Shown: one piece after another, positions 7,057 through 16,700 of the stretch | How positions within the stretch are numbered: the first letter of the stretch is position 1 | Layout of the letters: each line of letters opens with the position of its first letter | Source: RPRB01 sp035519675 | GTDB taxonomy: Bacteria > Myxococcota > Myxococcia > Myxococcales > Myxococcaceae | Assembly: GCA_035519675.1 (NCBI GenBank) | Contig: DATIWB010000023.1 | Coordinates: 146,386-210,385 of the forward strand | Direction: 5' to 3' | Length of the DNA stretch: 64,000 bases | Made by a program: the position numbers and the translations under genes | Notes under the pieces: model-generated | Database searches by the model: none | Told to the model about the DNA's origin: nothing | The model's input: the letters and a program-made list of their open reading frames with translations, nothing else

Positions 7057-7849
7057 GCCGGCTGCACCGCGCACGCCCGTTACGCCCGCGCACTCGGCCC
7101 CAGCCCCGGCCCCGAGACCGGCCTCGAGCGCGAAGGCATCCGGCCCGGCTGCGATCACCACTCCGCGCGTCGAGGTGGCGACGAGTGCCCCTCCCACTCC
7201 GCCGAGCGACGAGCCCACGGGCGGAGCAAGCTCTCGGTCCGCTGGAGGATCCGGCACGTCCGAGACGCGCGCAACCCCGTCGAAGTCCGCCGCGGCTCCG
7301 CTGGTGGTCGACAGCAGCCCCGGCGGATGCGCCACCGGCGAATGCCTGCCCGAGCCCGCGGCCCCGGCTCCGGCTCGGGGACGGGATGACCCCTCGCGCC
7401 CGCTCCTCGACCGCTGGCGCGCTGCGCTCGACACCGTCGCCGCCGAGTCGCCGCGGCACTCGGCCTCGCTGAAGCAGGCCCGGCTCCTCTACCTGCGCGA
7501 CGGCGAGGTCGGCGTCGCCTACCGCGGCGACGCCAGCTTCCACCGCGCCACCGTCAGCGGGCAGAGCGGACGCCCGGTGGTGGAGCGGCTGCTCTCTGTC
7601 CACTTCGGCCGGCCCACCCGCCTGGTGGTGGACGAGACCGCCGGCGCGGCGGCAGGGGGCAAGAGCGTCGCCGAGCTCGACGCCGAGGCCCGCGCCGAGC
7701 ACGAGCGGGCCACCGGACAGTCCGTCCGGAACCATCCCGCGATCCTCGCCACCCTGCGCATCCTCGGGGGCGAGCTGGAGCACATCCAGGTCCTCGAACG
7801 CGAGCGCACCGGCGCCCCCGGCAGCGACGTCATCGACGAGCAGCCCTGA
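6986..7849 (+). CDS. dnaX: DnaX tau-specific C-terminal region in the +1 frame
   Basis: This frame has no independent gene-like start. It begins in the Pro/Ala linker that also ends the upstream frame and carries a conserved C-terminal domain (about its residues 135-225: RPLLDRWRAALDTV, LLYLRDGEVGVAY, VERLLSVHFGRPTRLVVDE). That is the pattern of the tau domain which binds the polymerase alpha subunit. The full gene is therefore best read as 5839-7849 with a +1 change of frame between about 6975 and 7056. Causes could be a one-base error or mutation in a GC-rich run, or programmed frameshifting. I see no classic A-rich slippery heptamer. Confidence 0.8.
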   Translation: MHARPPGPAGRLEVVPLPSPFAPEPAAPRTPVTPAHSAPAPAPRPASSAKASGPAAITTPRVEVATSAPPTPPSDEPTGGASSRSAGGSGTSETRATPSKSAAAPLVVDSSPGGCATGECLPEPAAPAPARGRDDPSRPLLDRWRAALDTVAAESPRHSASLKQARLLYLRDGEVGVAYRGDASFHRATVSGQSGRPVVERLLSVHFGRPTRLVVDETAGAAAGGKSVAELDAEARAEHERATGQSVRNHPAILATLRILGGELEHIQVLERERTGAPGSDVIDEQP

Positions 7850-7869
7850 TCAGAGCACGGAGCCACGCC

Positions 7870-8190
7870 ATGCCCGGAGTCGATCTCAACTACTTCATGC
7901 GCCAGGCCAGCAAGCTGACCGAGAAGCTCGAGCAGCGGAAGAAGGAGCTGGCGGAGGAGACCGTCGAGGGCCAGGCCGGCGACGGCCGGGTCAAGGTGGT
8001 CGCCACCGGCTCGGGTGACGTCCGCTCGATCAAGATCTCCCCGGAGGTGCTGACCGCCGGCGACGTGGAGATGATGGAGGACCTCATCGCCGCCGCGGTC
8101 AACGCCGCACTGACCCAGGCCCGAGAGCTGAGCGAGCGCGAGCTGGGGAAGATCTCCGGCGGCCTGAAGATTCCCGGAATCACCGGATGA
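7870..8190 (+). CDS. ybaB: YbaB/EbfC nucleoid-associated protein
   Basis: This 106-residue DNA-binding protein of the YbaB/EbfC family forms dimers shaped like tweezers and helps organise the nucleoid. The family features are visible: a short N-terminal helix rich in charged residues (KLTEKLEQRKKELAEETVEG), the VKVVATGSGDVRSIKISPEVL sheet region, and the MMEDLIAAAVNAAL helix. The dnaX-ybaB-recR order is conserved in many bacteria. It lies 20 bases after the tau frame, and its stop overlaps the recR start by four bases (ATGA), so the two are translationally coupled. Confidence 0.93.
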   Translation: MPGVDLNYFMRQASKLTEKLEQRKKELAEETVEGQAGDGRVKVVATGSGDVRSIKISPEVLTAGDVEMMEDLIAAAVNAALTQARELSERELGKISGGLKIPGITG

Positions 8191-8780
8191 CGCCGGACCC
8201 GCTCAACCGCCTCGTCGCCCAGCTGTCGAAGCTGCCCGGCATCGGGGAGAAGACTGCCCAGCGGCTCGCCTTCCACATCCTGCGGGCCCCGCCGGAGTAC
8301 GCCACCGAGCTGGTCAGCGCGCTCCAGGAGGTGAAGAGCAAGGTCCGCCTGTGCACCCGCTGCTTCGCCCTCACCGAGGGCCAGCTGTGCGGCTTCTGCA
8401 CCGATCCGCGGCGCGACGACCGGATGCTCTGCGTGGTCGAGGGCATCGCCGACTTGATGGCCCTGGAGAAGACCCGCGAGTTCAAGGGCCGGTACCACGT
8501 GCTCCACGGCGTGCTCTCGCCGCTGGAGGGCATCGGCCCGGAGCAGCTGCGGATCCAGGAGCTCCTCGTCCGCCTCGAGGACGGCAAGGTGGAGGAGGTC
8601 ATCGTCGCCACCAACCCGGACGTCGAGGGCGAGGCGACGGCGCTCTACTTGATGAAGCTCCTCAAGCCGATGGGCATCCGGATCACCCGGCTGGCCCAGG
8701 GGCTACCGATGGGCGGAGACCTCGAGTTCGCGGACCAGGCCACGCTCGCCCGCGCGCTGTCTGGTCGCCGCGATCTGTAG
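8187..8780 (+). CDS. recR: Recombination mediator protein RecR
   Basis: RecR, with RecO and RecF, loads RecA onto gaps coated with SSB during recombinational repair. The 197-residue protein is full length. It has an N-terminal helix-hairpin-helix (LPGIGEKTAQRLAFH), a four-Cys zinc module (CTRCFALTEGQLCGFC), and a Toprim domain (MLCVVEGIADLMALE, with VATNPDVEGEAT following). The start overlaps the ybaB stop. It ends the plus-strand run; the next genes are convergent. Confidence 0.96.
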   Translation: MTPDPLNRLVAQLSKLPGIGEKTAQRLAFHILRAPPEYATELVSALQEVKSKVRLCTRCFALTEGQLCGFCTDPRRDDRMLCVVEGIADLMALEKTREFKGRYHVLHGVLSPLEGIGPEQLRIQELLVRLEDGKVEEVIVATNPDVEGEATALYLMKLLKPMGIRITRLAQGLPMGGDLEFADQATLARALSGRRDL

Positions 8781-8786
8781 CGGCCC

Positions 8787-9821
8787 TCAGGGCTGGAGCA
8801 GCGAGTCGTCCATCAGGGTTCCCTGTCTCAGGAGTCGCTGCGCCTGGGTCACCGCGATGCAGTGCCCCTCCTTGTCGCATCCAGGCGGCAAGACCTGGTT
8901 CCCCGCACACATGTAGTCGCTCCCGCGCAGCCCGATCTTCACCCCACCATCGGGATTGTCGGACACCGGGAAGAAGCTGACCGGGGTCTGGAATCTCAGC
9001 TGGCACGTCGGCGGGAGGGAAACGTAACGCGCATGGAGAATGCAGAGCGCGCCGGTAGGGTTCCAGTTCGCCTCGAGCAGGAACGCGGGGAGAGCCTCGT
9101 GAACCGAGGTCCCCGGGTTGTCGTAGAGATCGATGAGCGTCGTGTCCTTGGTGTGGGAGACCCCATCGCCGCAATAGTCGGCCCGGACGGCACGCACACA
9201 GCTATCGAACGCGTCGGTCGAGGCGGCGAGCGGAACGAACCCTCGCGGACGGGTGGGTAAGCAGTTGGGAGCGGAGGGGGGGGGCGGCGGTGGAAACGGC
9301 CAGAGCAGGCACTTCCCCACGGCGCCGAGAGCGTTCCACTCCTGCTCGGTCACGCTCGCGAGATCCTCCGCGGCACAGGCAAGCGTGAAGTCATGAAGCT
9401 TGCCGCCGTTGAAGATGAAGCGCCCCTTGCCGTCGTGGACGGCGTCCAACGCGAAGAGCGTGAAGTACTCACCGTCCTTCTTCCGCTTGATCCAGCGGCC
9501 ACAGAAGAGGGACTCAGGGGCACTGGCCTTGAGACCGACCCTGGCCCGGCGGCACTCCGCGTACCGGGTGTTCGGGACCTGCACACAGCCGTGGAGAGTG
9601 ATGTCTACCGCCATATTCGGCTTTGACAGAGGAGCCGCCGTGGTGGGCGGGAAAACGGCCGAGGGCCACCCAGGGACGTCTTGCACCTGGGTCCCTGACC
9701 GCTGCCAGTCGAGCCCGGTCCCCGCGAGGAGCACACCCTGGCTGTTTCCGCCCCCCGCCGCACGTGCGGTGTTCGAGGCGAGCGAGAAGACGACTGCGAG
9801 CACTCGCAGCTTGCCATTCAT
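8787..9821 (-). CDS. Secreted ADYC-domain protein
   Basis: The 344-residue protein has an N-terminal signal peptide (MNGKLRVLAVVFSLASNTARA) and many cysteines. The central CVRAVRADYCGDGVSHTKD carries the Ala-Asp-Tyr-Cys motif that names the ADYC domain, a family of unknown function found mostly in myxobacteria. A Pro run near residue 175 separates two Cys-rich halves. It begins 2 bases after the stop of the kinase-nSTAND-FGE gene and has a purine-rich ribosome-binding site, so the two are almost certainly one operon. A role as a secreted partner or substrate of that system is inference. Confidence 0.75.
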   Translation of the reverse strand: MNGKLRVLAVVFSLASNTARAAGGGNSQGVLLAGTGLDWQRSGTQVQDVPGWPSAVFPPTTAAPLSKPNMAVDITLHGCVQVPNTRYAECRRARVGLKASAPESLFCGRWIKRKKDGEYFTLFALDAVHDGKGRFIFNGGKLHDFTLACAAEDLASVTEQEWNALGAVGKCLLWPFPPPPPPSAPNCLPTRPRGFVPLAASTDAFDSCVRAVRADYCGDGVSHTKDTTLIDLYDNPGTSVHEALPAFLLEANWNPTGALCILHARYVSLPPTCQLRFQTPVSFFPVSDNPDGGVKIGLRGSDYMCAGNQVLPPGCDKEGHCIAVTQAQRLLRQGTLMDDSLLQP

Positions 9822-9823
9822 CT

Positions 9824-12800
9824 TTACCCCCTTGGTGTCGCACAGAGTCTGAACCCGAGCTGGACCGCTCTCGTCTCGCGCTCCAGCGCGAACCGGCCAG
9901 CCAGGTGCCCGTCCAGCTCAACATCGTGGTACCAGGATCCTCCTTTCTCGAGCAGCTCCACGTCGTCGTGCTCGGAGCGGACGATCTCCCGTGCGTTCCC
10001 CTGCATGTCGTGCAGCAAGAACGGGCTGTCGCTCTCCGGGTGGCTGCCGACGACGTCGGGCCCGTAAGCAGCGGAGCGTCGCCCATAGCTCCGATCGTAG
10101 TTGGCCTCTTCCGGCTCGACCCGCTCGCCGATGGTGAAGCTCCGGCCGTCCGCACCGCGTGCTGCACGCTCCCACTCGGATTCGAAGCAGAGCCTTGTCT
10201 CGACTCCGAGCCGGCCACCTAGCCACCGGGCGTACTCCTCCGCCTGGCCGGGCGTCACCCAGGACAGCGGCAGCCGCCTCCAGTCCTGCGAGGCATGCGA
10301 ACTCCGCTCGGGGTACAGGAGGCTTTCCCCCGCCAGCACCTGGAATCGAACCGAGGAAGGCTGGAACATCAAGCTCCACCGGTCTCTACTCCGACGGAGC
10401 ACGACCGGGGCACCGGCAGACCTGGCTCGCGGGGCCACGCTGGCCTGGGCGCGGCCCGCGCTCGACTCGAGAAATCCGATCCAGTCCTCGAAGGTGACCT
10501 CGTCGCGCTGGATGAGAAACGCCTTCGTACGGCAGAGGTGCGCCGGAACCGCCCCCGCGGCGTGGCGGAACGCCTCGACGCCCTGCACCCCGCAGACGAA
10601 CTCCCCGGCCGGGACGTGGACGAAGCCGGCGGGTACCTCCGTCTCCCGGGGAAGCGCGAGCTGGAGCCGGATGGACGCGCCGGGACTCACCAGGAATGGA
10701 TAGCGAACGGTGACGTGGCGCGGGGCGGAGACCGTCGCGCGGTAGCTTCCCGGGGGGAGGGTTCTGGGAAGAGAGGTCGCCGCGCCTTCGGCGATCGACT
10801 TGGGAACGAGCCTCGCCCCGCGGGCCTCGTACCGCTCGAGCAACGCCCTGGCGTCCGCCGGCCGAGCGACGAGTTCGACGTTCCCCGCTGCCTCGATCGC
10901 CGCCAGGTGACGCCCGCCGAGGTCGTGCCGCCGCAGCGTCTCGAGCATTTCCGGGTCCGGTGGCTTCGAGTCGATCGTCCTGCCGAGGTCGATCCGCTGG
11001 CTCGTCACCGCTGCCAGCATCTGCCGGACTTCTCGACTCCAGGGCTGCACCAGGAGCGCAGCCTCCAGAGCTTCCGAAGCGCGTCGAAGCTCGACCTCCG
11101 CCCTCTGGCGGAACTGCTGGGTCCGCTCCCACGCCTGCTCTGCTCGATCCCAGGTCGTCGAGCCGGTTCCAGGCGAATCTACCGAGGAACCCGGCCGGGC
11201 GTCGTAGAGCCGGAACGCCCCCTGCGCGCTCTCACGCGCCCGGTCGGCGAGGGTTCGACCCGCGTCCAGGGCCGTCCCGGCGATCTCGAGTTGCTTGCCA
11301 ACCTCCACGTCGAGCTGGTGTCGAGCCCGGAGCTGGGCGACCAGCACGGCGCCGAGGACGACCAGGGGTGCCGCGCTCCAGCCGAGACCCCTCCAGAGCT
11401 TCCGGGCACGAGCCTGCTCGCGGGAGCGATCGAGGAACTCCGCCTCCCGCGTCCGGGGCTGGGGCGCGGGCAGATCAGATGTCTCGGCGAGCTGTCTTCC
11501 GACCCAGAGCAGCTCGCGAGCCTTCCCCAGGCGCTCCCACTCCGCCGCCGCGAGCTCCAGCCGCTGCTGGAGCCGCCGTTTCTCCGCGGCTGCTCCGAGC
11601 CAGTCCCGCAGGCTCCCCCAGCCCGAGATCAGCGCTTCGTGCACCAGCTCGAAGGTGCTCTCCCCCTCCATCTCCCGGGCGACCACGAGACGCGCGCCGA
11701 CCACCACGTCCAGAGCGACCGCGCTTGGACCGGACCTGGCCTCGAGCTCCGAGGCGGTCCGTCGGGCGCGGGTGCCCTCCGCGGTGACTAGCCGGACTAG
11801 GATCCGGCGCACCGCCTCGCGCTGCTCCGGTTGCAGCGCCGCCAGCAGCGAGTCGGCCTGGCGCGAGAGCGCGCCCTCGACCCCACCGAGCTGGTCGAGC
11901 GCCGCCGCGGGCACGAGCTTGAGCTCCTCGTTCCGTGCCTCCCAGAGCTCGGCCAGCGCGAACTGCAAGAGGGGAAGTGCGCCCGTCGAGCCGAGTCCCG
12001 ACTGGACAAGCCTCTCCACCATCGCGTCCGATTCGTAGCGAAAGCCGCGCGCCCGGGCCGGACCCACCACCACCTCGCGTAGCCTCTCCGCGGTCATTCC
12101 CCGAAGGAGGTAGAGCGAGGATGCAAGGTCCTCCCCGATCGCCGGCAGGGATGCCAGTCGAGTGACGAAATCGCCGCGAACAGCGAGAAGCACGCGAGCA
12201 TGCGGCGTCGTCCCGAGCGCCCCGAGTGCCTCGGCCACCACCACCGACTCTGCTGCCGGGGCCAGCGTGAACAGTTCCTCGGCTTGGTCCACGAAGACCA
12301 GCAGTCCGAAGCCGGGCGTCTTCTGCCGCGCCCGCTGGAGGGCCCGGGCGAGCGCCGCCGGCTCGGACGACAGCCAAGCTCCCAGCGCCTCCTCGTTCAC
12401 TTCCAGCGCCGGGGACAGCGCCGCGGCCAGAGCGACGAGTGGGCAGCGGCCCGGAACGAGGCGCACCACGCGCCAGCTCGTCTCACCGAGCGCGCCGTCG
12501 TTCACCAGCGGCAACACTCCGGCCCGGCACAGCGAGGACTTGCCCACCCCCGAGTCGCCGGCCACCACCACCCGCGGGTCCGAGCGCAACCGCTCCAGCA
12601 CCGCGCGGACCTCCACGTCCCGGCCGAAGAACAGCGCCCGGTGCTCGGCCTCGAACGGGCGGAGGCCCCGGTAGGGATTCCCCTCCGGGAGTACCAGCTC
12701 CCGCCGCTCGGGCACGACGTGGTCCAGCGCATCCAGCAGCTCGTCCGCCGACGCGAAACGCTGGTCGGGATCGACGGAGACGCTGCGATCGATGATCTCC

Positions 12801-13552
12801 GCCAGCCGGGCGTTCACCCCCGGGATCCCCCGCACTGGCGGTAGCCCGCGGTCACCGGAGCGGTCGGGCACCTTCCCCGTGCACAGCTCGTAGAGCACCA
12901 CCCCCAGCGCGAAGAGGTCGCTCCGGCGGCTCGACGGCTCGCCGGCCAGCACCTCCGGTGCCATGTACCGCGGCGTCCCGAGGATCAGATCCGGATGGGT
13001 GAGCGACGGATCGAACCTCGGCCGCGGAACGTCACGCGTCCCGGTGTCGTCCCCGTCCTCCTCCACCGGCTCCAGCTCGGTGATCAGCTTCGCCAGCCCG
13101 AAGTCGAGGAGCTTCGTCTCCCCCGATTCGGTCACCACGATGTTCGACGGCTTCAGATCCCGGTGCAGCACGCCCTGCCGGTGGGCCGCCGCCAGCCCGC
13201 GCGCCAGCCCCCGGCCGATCCGGAGCACCCTCTCCCAGGGCAGCGGCTTGGTCACCGCGTCCAGCGGCTGCCCGCGCACGTACTCGGCCACGAAGTACGG
13301 ATGGCCCTGCACCTCGCCCACCCGGTGGATGGCGACGACGTTGGGGTGCGAGAGGCGGGCGATCGCGCGCCCCTCCAGCAGGAAGCGCTGACGGTGGCCC
13401 TCGTCCGGGTTCAGCCCGGAGATGAACTTCACCGCCACCGGCCGCTCGAGCAGCGTGTCCTGCCCGAGGAACACCTGCCCCATGCCGCCCCGGCCGAGCG
13501 GCCGTACCAACCGGTAACCATCGAACTCGGAGGGGGGCGTCCACTCCGGCAT
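9824..13552 (-). CDS. Ser/Thr protein kinase - nSTAND NTPase - FGE-like domain fusion
   Basis: 1242 residues in four parts. (1) A eukaryote-like kinase (about 12-265) with GRGGMGQVFLG, the VKF lysine, HRDLKPSN, DFGLAK and MAPEV: catalytically complete. (2) A novel-STAND ATPase (about 290-680) introduced by NPYRGLRPFEAEHR, with Walker A GDSGVGKSS and a hydrophobic Walker B ending LLVFVDQAEELF. (3) One TM helix (about 720-740). (4) A C-terminal formylglycine-generating-enzyme/SUMF1-like domain (about 975-1240) with WERAARGAD and KGGSW. The two catalytic Cys that follow GGSW in true FGEs are absent, so this end is probably a sensor. I start it at the ATG at 13552; a GTG at 13576 is possible. Confidence 0.85.
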   Translation of the reverse strand: MPEWTPPSEFDGYRLVRPLGRGGMGQVFLGQDTLLERPVAVKFISGLNPDEGHRQRFLLEGRAIARLSHPNVVAIHRVGEVQGHPYFVAEYVRGQPLDAVTKPLPWERVLRIGRGLARGLAAAHRQGVLHRDLKPSNIVVTESGETKLLDFGLAKLITELEPVEEDGDDTGTRDVPRPRFDPSLTHPDLILGTPRYMAPEVLAGEPSSRRSDLFALGVVLYELCTGKVPDRSGDRGLPPVRGIPGVNARLAEIIDRSVSVDPDQRFASADELLDALDHVVPERRELVLPEGNPYRGLRPFEAEHRALFFGRDVEVRAVLERLRSDPRVVVAGDSGVGKSSLCRAGVLPLVNDGALGETSWRVVRLVPGRCPLVALAAALSPALEVNEEALGAWLSSEPAALARALQRARQKTPGFGLLVFVDQAEELFTLAPAAESVVVAEALGALGTTPHARVLLAVRGDFVTRLASLPAIGEDLASSLYLLRGMTAERLREVVVGPARARGFRYESDAMVERLVQSGLGSTGALPLLQFALAELWEARNEELKLVPAAALDQLGGVEGALSRQADSLLAALQPEQREAVRRILVRLVTAEGTRARRTASELEARSGPSAVALDVVVGARLVVAREMEGESTFELVHEALISGWGSLRDWLGAAAEKRRLQQRLELAAAEWERLGKARELLWVGRQLAETSDLPAPQPRTREAEFLDRSREQARARKLWRGLGWSAAPLVVLGAVLVAQLRARHQLDVEVGKQLEIAGTALDAGRTLADRARESAQGAFRLYDARPGSSVDSPGTGSTTWDRAEQAWERTQQFRQRAEVELRRASEALEAALLVQPWSREVRQMLAAVTSQRIDLGRTIDSKPPDPEMLETLRRHDLGGRHLAAIEAAGNVELVARPADARALLERYEARGARLVPKSIAEGAATSLPRTLPPGSYRATVSAPRHVTVRYPFLVSPGASIRLQLALPRETEVPAGFVHVPAGEFVCGVQGVEAFRHAAGAVPAHLCRTKAFLIQRDEVTFEDWIGFLESSAGRAQASVAPRARSAGAPVVLRRSRDRWSLMFQPSSVRFQVLAGESLLYPERSSHASQDWRRLPLSWVTPGQAEEYARWLGGRLGVETRLCFESEWERAARGADGRSFTIGERVEPEEANYDRSYGRRSAAYGPDVVGSHPESDSPFLLHDMQGNAREIVRSEHDDVELLEKGGSWYHDVELDGHLAGRFALERETRAVQLGFRLCATPRG

Positions 13553-13731
13553 GGCCCGTGACACTACGCTTCCCACGACGGGCGATCAGGCGATGCGCCA
13601 GGTCGTCACACCACCTGCGAGTCACGATCCGGCGTACTTGGAATCGCCTCCCCGCCGGTCACGCCGCGGTGACGGCCGCCACTCGCCGGGGAGCGGGCGG
13701 AGATCCAGTGAATCCGGGGGAACCCCGTCCC

Positions 13732-16700
13732 TCAGCGCACCACGTACATCCCCAGCCCGGTCCCGAAGGCGAGGGCGCGCCGGCCGTCGCCGCGTAGATC
13801 TGGATAGCCGATGCTCCCCCGCGCCGCGGCGCTCCAGAGGAAGGGAGACCGCCAGATCTCCGCGCCGCTCGCCGGGTCGATGGCCAGCAGGAAGGCCGGA
13901 GCGCTGTCGGGGAACGCGTAGCGCTCCCCCACCCCGACCACCAGGTTCCTTCGACCGGGTCCCAGGTCCTCCAGGGCCAGCGATTGTGCCGGGACACCCA
14001 GTTGCAACTCCCCCAGGACGGCGAGCGTCCCGGAGTAGCGGCTGATCGAGGCGCTGGCGAAGATGTCCGATCTCAGCACGACGATGGCCGGTGCCCCCGC
14101 GCCGTCCAGGTCCCCGACGACCAGATCGGCTCCGCTCGCCACCGCCACCGAGGCGTGCTCGAGGTAGCTGGCCGGACCCGAGGTGGCCTTGCGGTACACG
14201 TAGAGCCGCGAGTCGGCGAGCGCCACGATCTCCGCCACCCCATCCCCGTCCAGGTCCGCCACCGCGACCGCCCGCCCCGCTCCCGACATCCGGGTGCTCT
14301 TCCAGATCAGGCTCTGGTTCCGGACGTCGTAGGCCTGGACGTACCCCTCGGAGGTGACCACCACGATGTCCGGGTGGCCGTCTCCGCTCAGGTCCGCCCT
14401 GGCCAGGCCGACCACCGTCCCCGTGTCGGTGCCCGAGCGCCAGCCCGGCGCGCCGAGAGCGAAGCTCCACGAGCCGACGTAGCCGGTGTAGTAGTCGGCC
14501 GTCCCGAGGTACGCCTCGTCCAGCCCGTCCCCGTCGACGTCGGCCACCTCCAGCGCCCCGGTGCGGTTCCAGTTGGTTCCCAGCTCCGGGGTGGCGCTCC
14601 ACGCGCCGGTGGCAGGGTCGAGCGTCACCAGCCGCGCCCCGTCGTAGCCGCTGTTGGTCGACGGCACCTCGTAGACCAGGGCCTTCCGCCCCGGAAGGCG
14701 GGCCAGCTTCGCCCCGAGGAACGGGCCGTCGAGCTGGTACGGGTCGCTGCCGATCCACTTGATGCTGATGCCCGCGTCGTCGCCGGCCACCACCAGCTTG
14801 TCCGCCCCCGAGCTGCCCGCTCCGGTCCCCCACACCACGTCGGGGAGGTGATCTCCGTCGAGGTCTCCCACCCCGAGCGCGGAGACGCCGTAGTCCTGGG
14901 AGTTGATCGACCAGAGGCTGGTCAGGCTGTTGCTGGCCGGTACGTACCGGTAGGCGGTCACGTTTCCCCACTGCCCGTCGCCCGCGAGCACCTCCTGCTT
15001 CCCGTCTCCGTCCAGGTCCGCCAGCTCGAGCGCCTGGTAGCCGAATCCCCCCGCCTGCTCCCAGACCGGGGAGTGGAGCACCGCGCTGTAGCCGCGGATC
15101 ACCCCCTGCAGGCCGACGATCTCCGCCACTCCGTCCCCGTCCAGATCGCCGACGGCCACCACGCTCCCGAACCCCTCACCGTACGCCCACTCGTTGGCGT
15201 GGGTGGCGCCGTCGAACACGTACCCGCCCGCGGTCACCAGCTCCAGCGCGGGGTCGGCGTCCACGTTCCCCACCGCCAGCGACGTCCCGAGCCCGAGCTG
15301 GGGCGTCTCCCAGCGCGGGGTGAGGGTCAGCGCGTCGAGCACGCGGAGCCGGGCGCTCGCGGCGTTGAAGGGGTCGGAGGTGGCGTCGAGACAGACGAGC
15401 TCGATCGTCCCATCCCGATCCAGATCGGCCATCGCCAGGTCGGCGCAGCGAGACCCGCTGCCGAGGTCCAGCCGGGCCAGCTCTCGCCGGGTGCGCCCGT
15501 CCAGCAGCACGAGGATCTGCCCGGTGGAGAAGGCAATCTCCGGCCGCCGGTCACCGTCCAGGTCCGCCGCCGCCACGGCGCTCACCCCGCCGGCCCCAGG
15601 GGGAAACGGCTGCATCCACTCCTGGGCGAAGCCCGCATCGGTCTTGCCGAAGGCGTACAGACCGGTTCGCCCGGCGATCAGCGCCTCGGCCACGCCGTCG
15701 CCGTCGAGGTCCAGCACCCGGAGCCCGGCCCGTCCGCCGGGGATCTCGAAGCCGCTCCGCAGCAGGGCCGACGGCCTGTTCGCGTCGTGCACGCGGATGG
15801 TTCCCGTCAGGCCGGGGTCCGTTCCCGCGATGCCCACCGCCCAGTGCACGTCCAGCGCCTGCTCGAAGAGCGGGAGCTCCGCCTTCCAGGTCACCGTCCC
15901 AGCATCGGACAGCGCCATCCCGTATGGACCGTGGAGCAGCACGGGCGAGCCGACCGGATCCCCGTCCGGGTCGCTCGTGTCCACCTGGAAGCTCACCAGC
16001 GTTCCCGAATCGACCGAGGTCGGAGCGGACGCAGTCAGGACAGCCGGGCTGTCCTGGATGGTGACGCCCGCGTCGACGAAGGTCTGGAGCTGACCGTCGC
16101 TCGCCGTCACCTCGACCTCGATCCGATCTCCGCGGGTGGTGAGCGCGTTGGGGAACGTCGTCCCGGTCTGTCCGGAGACCAGGGACCCGTTCCGCCGCCA
16201 GCGCTGGGTCACGGTCAGCGGATCTCCGTCGGGATCGCTCGCCGAGACCTGGAGCGTCAGGTCGTCCTGCGTCCGCGGCAGCGGCGGGGCGATGGCGATG
16301 GCGCCCACCACCGGGGCCTGGTTCCGGACGTGCACCCAGACATCGTCGCTCCCGGTGGCGATGCCGTCGCTCACCGAGAGCGTGAAGCGCAGGTCCGCGG
16401 CCTCCGCCGGCGCCTTGAAGGACGGGTTCGGCCCGTCCGCCCCGGTGAGGGAGACCGACGGGCCGGACACCTGTGTCCAGGCGAAGGTGAGGGCCACCGA
16501 GTCCGGGTCGTTCGCCGCGCCGTGGAGGGTCACCATGGCGTTCCTCGACACCTCCTGGTCCGGCCCGGCGAATGCCGTCGGCGGCACGTCCTGCCCCGGG
16601 CCGTACACCGTCACCTTCACCCGGTCCGTCGCCGGCGAGGCCTCCCCGTCGGTGATGGTGAGCTGGAACTGCAGCTCGGCCGGGACATCCGGCGCCTTGA

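Noticed and set aside
4009..7434. 1141-residue open frame on the minus strand across the GT22 and dnaX genes
   Set aside because: Low-complexity Gly/Ala/Arg sequence opposite well-supported genes; a by-product of high GC content.
9824..10620. Functional formylglycine-generating enzyme
   Set aside because: The catalytic Cys pair after the GGSW motif is absent and no sulfatase gene is close.
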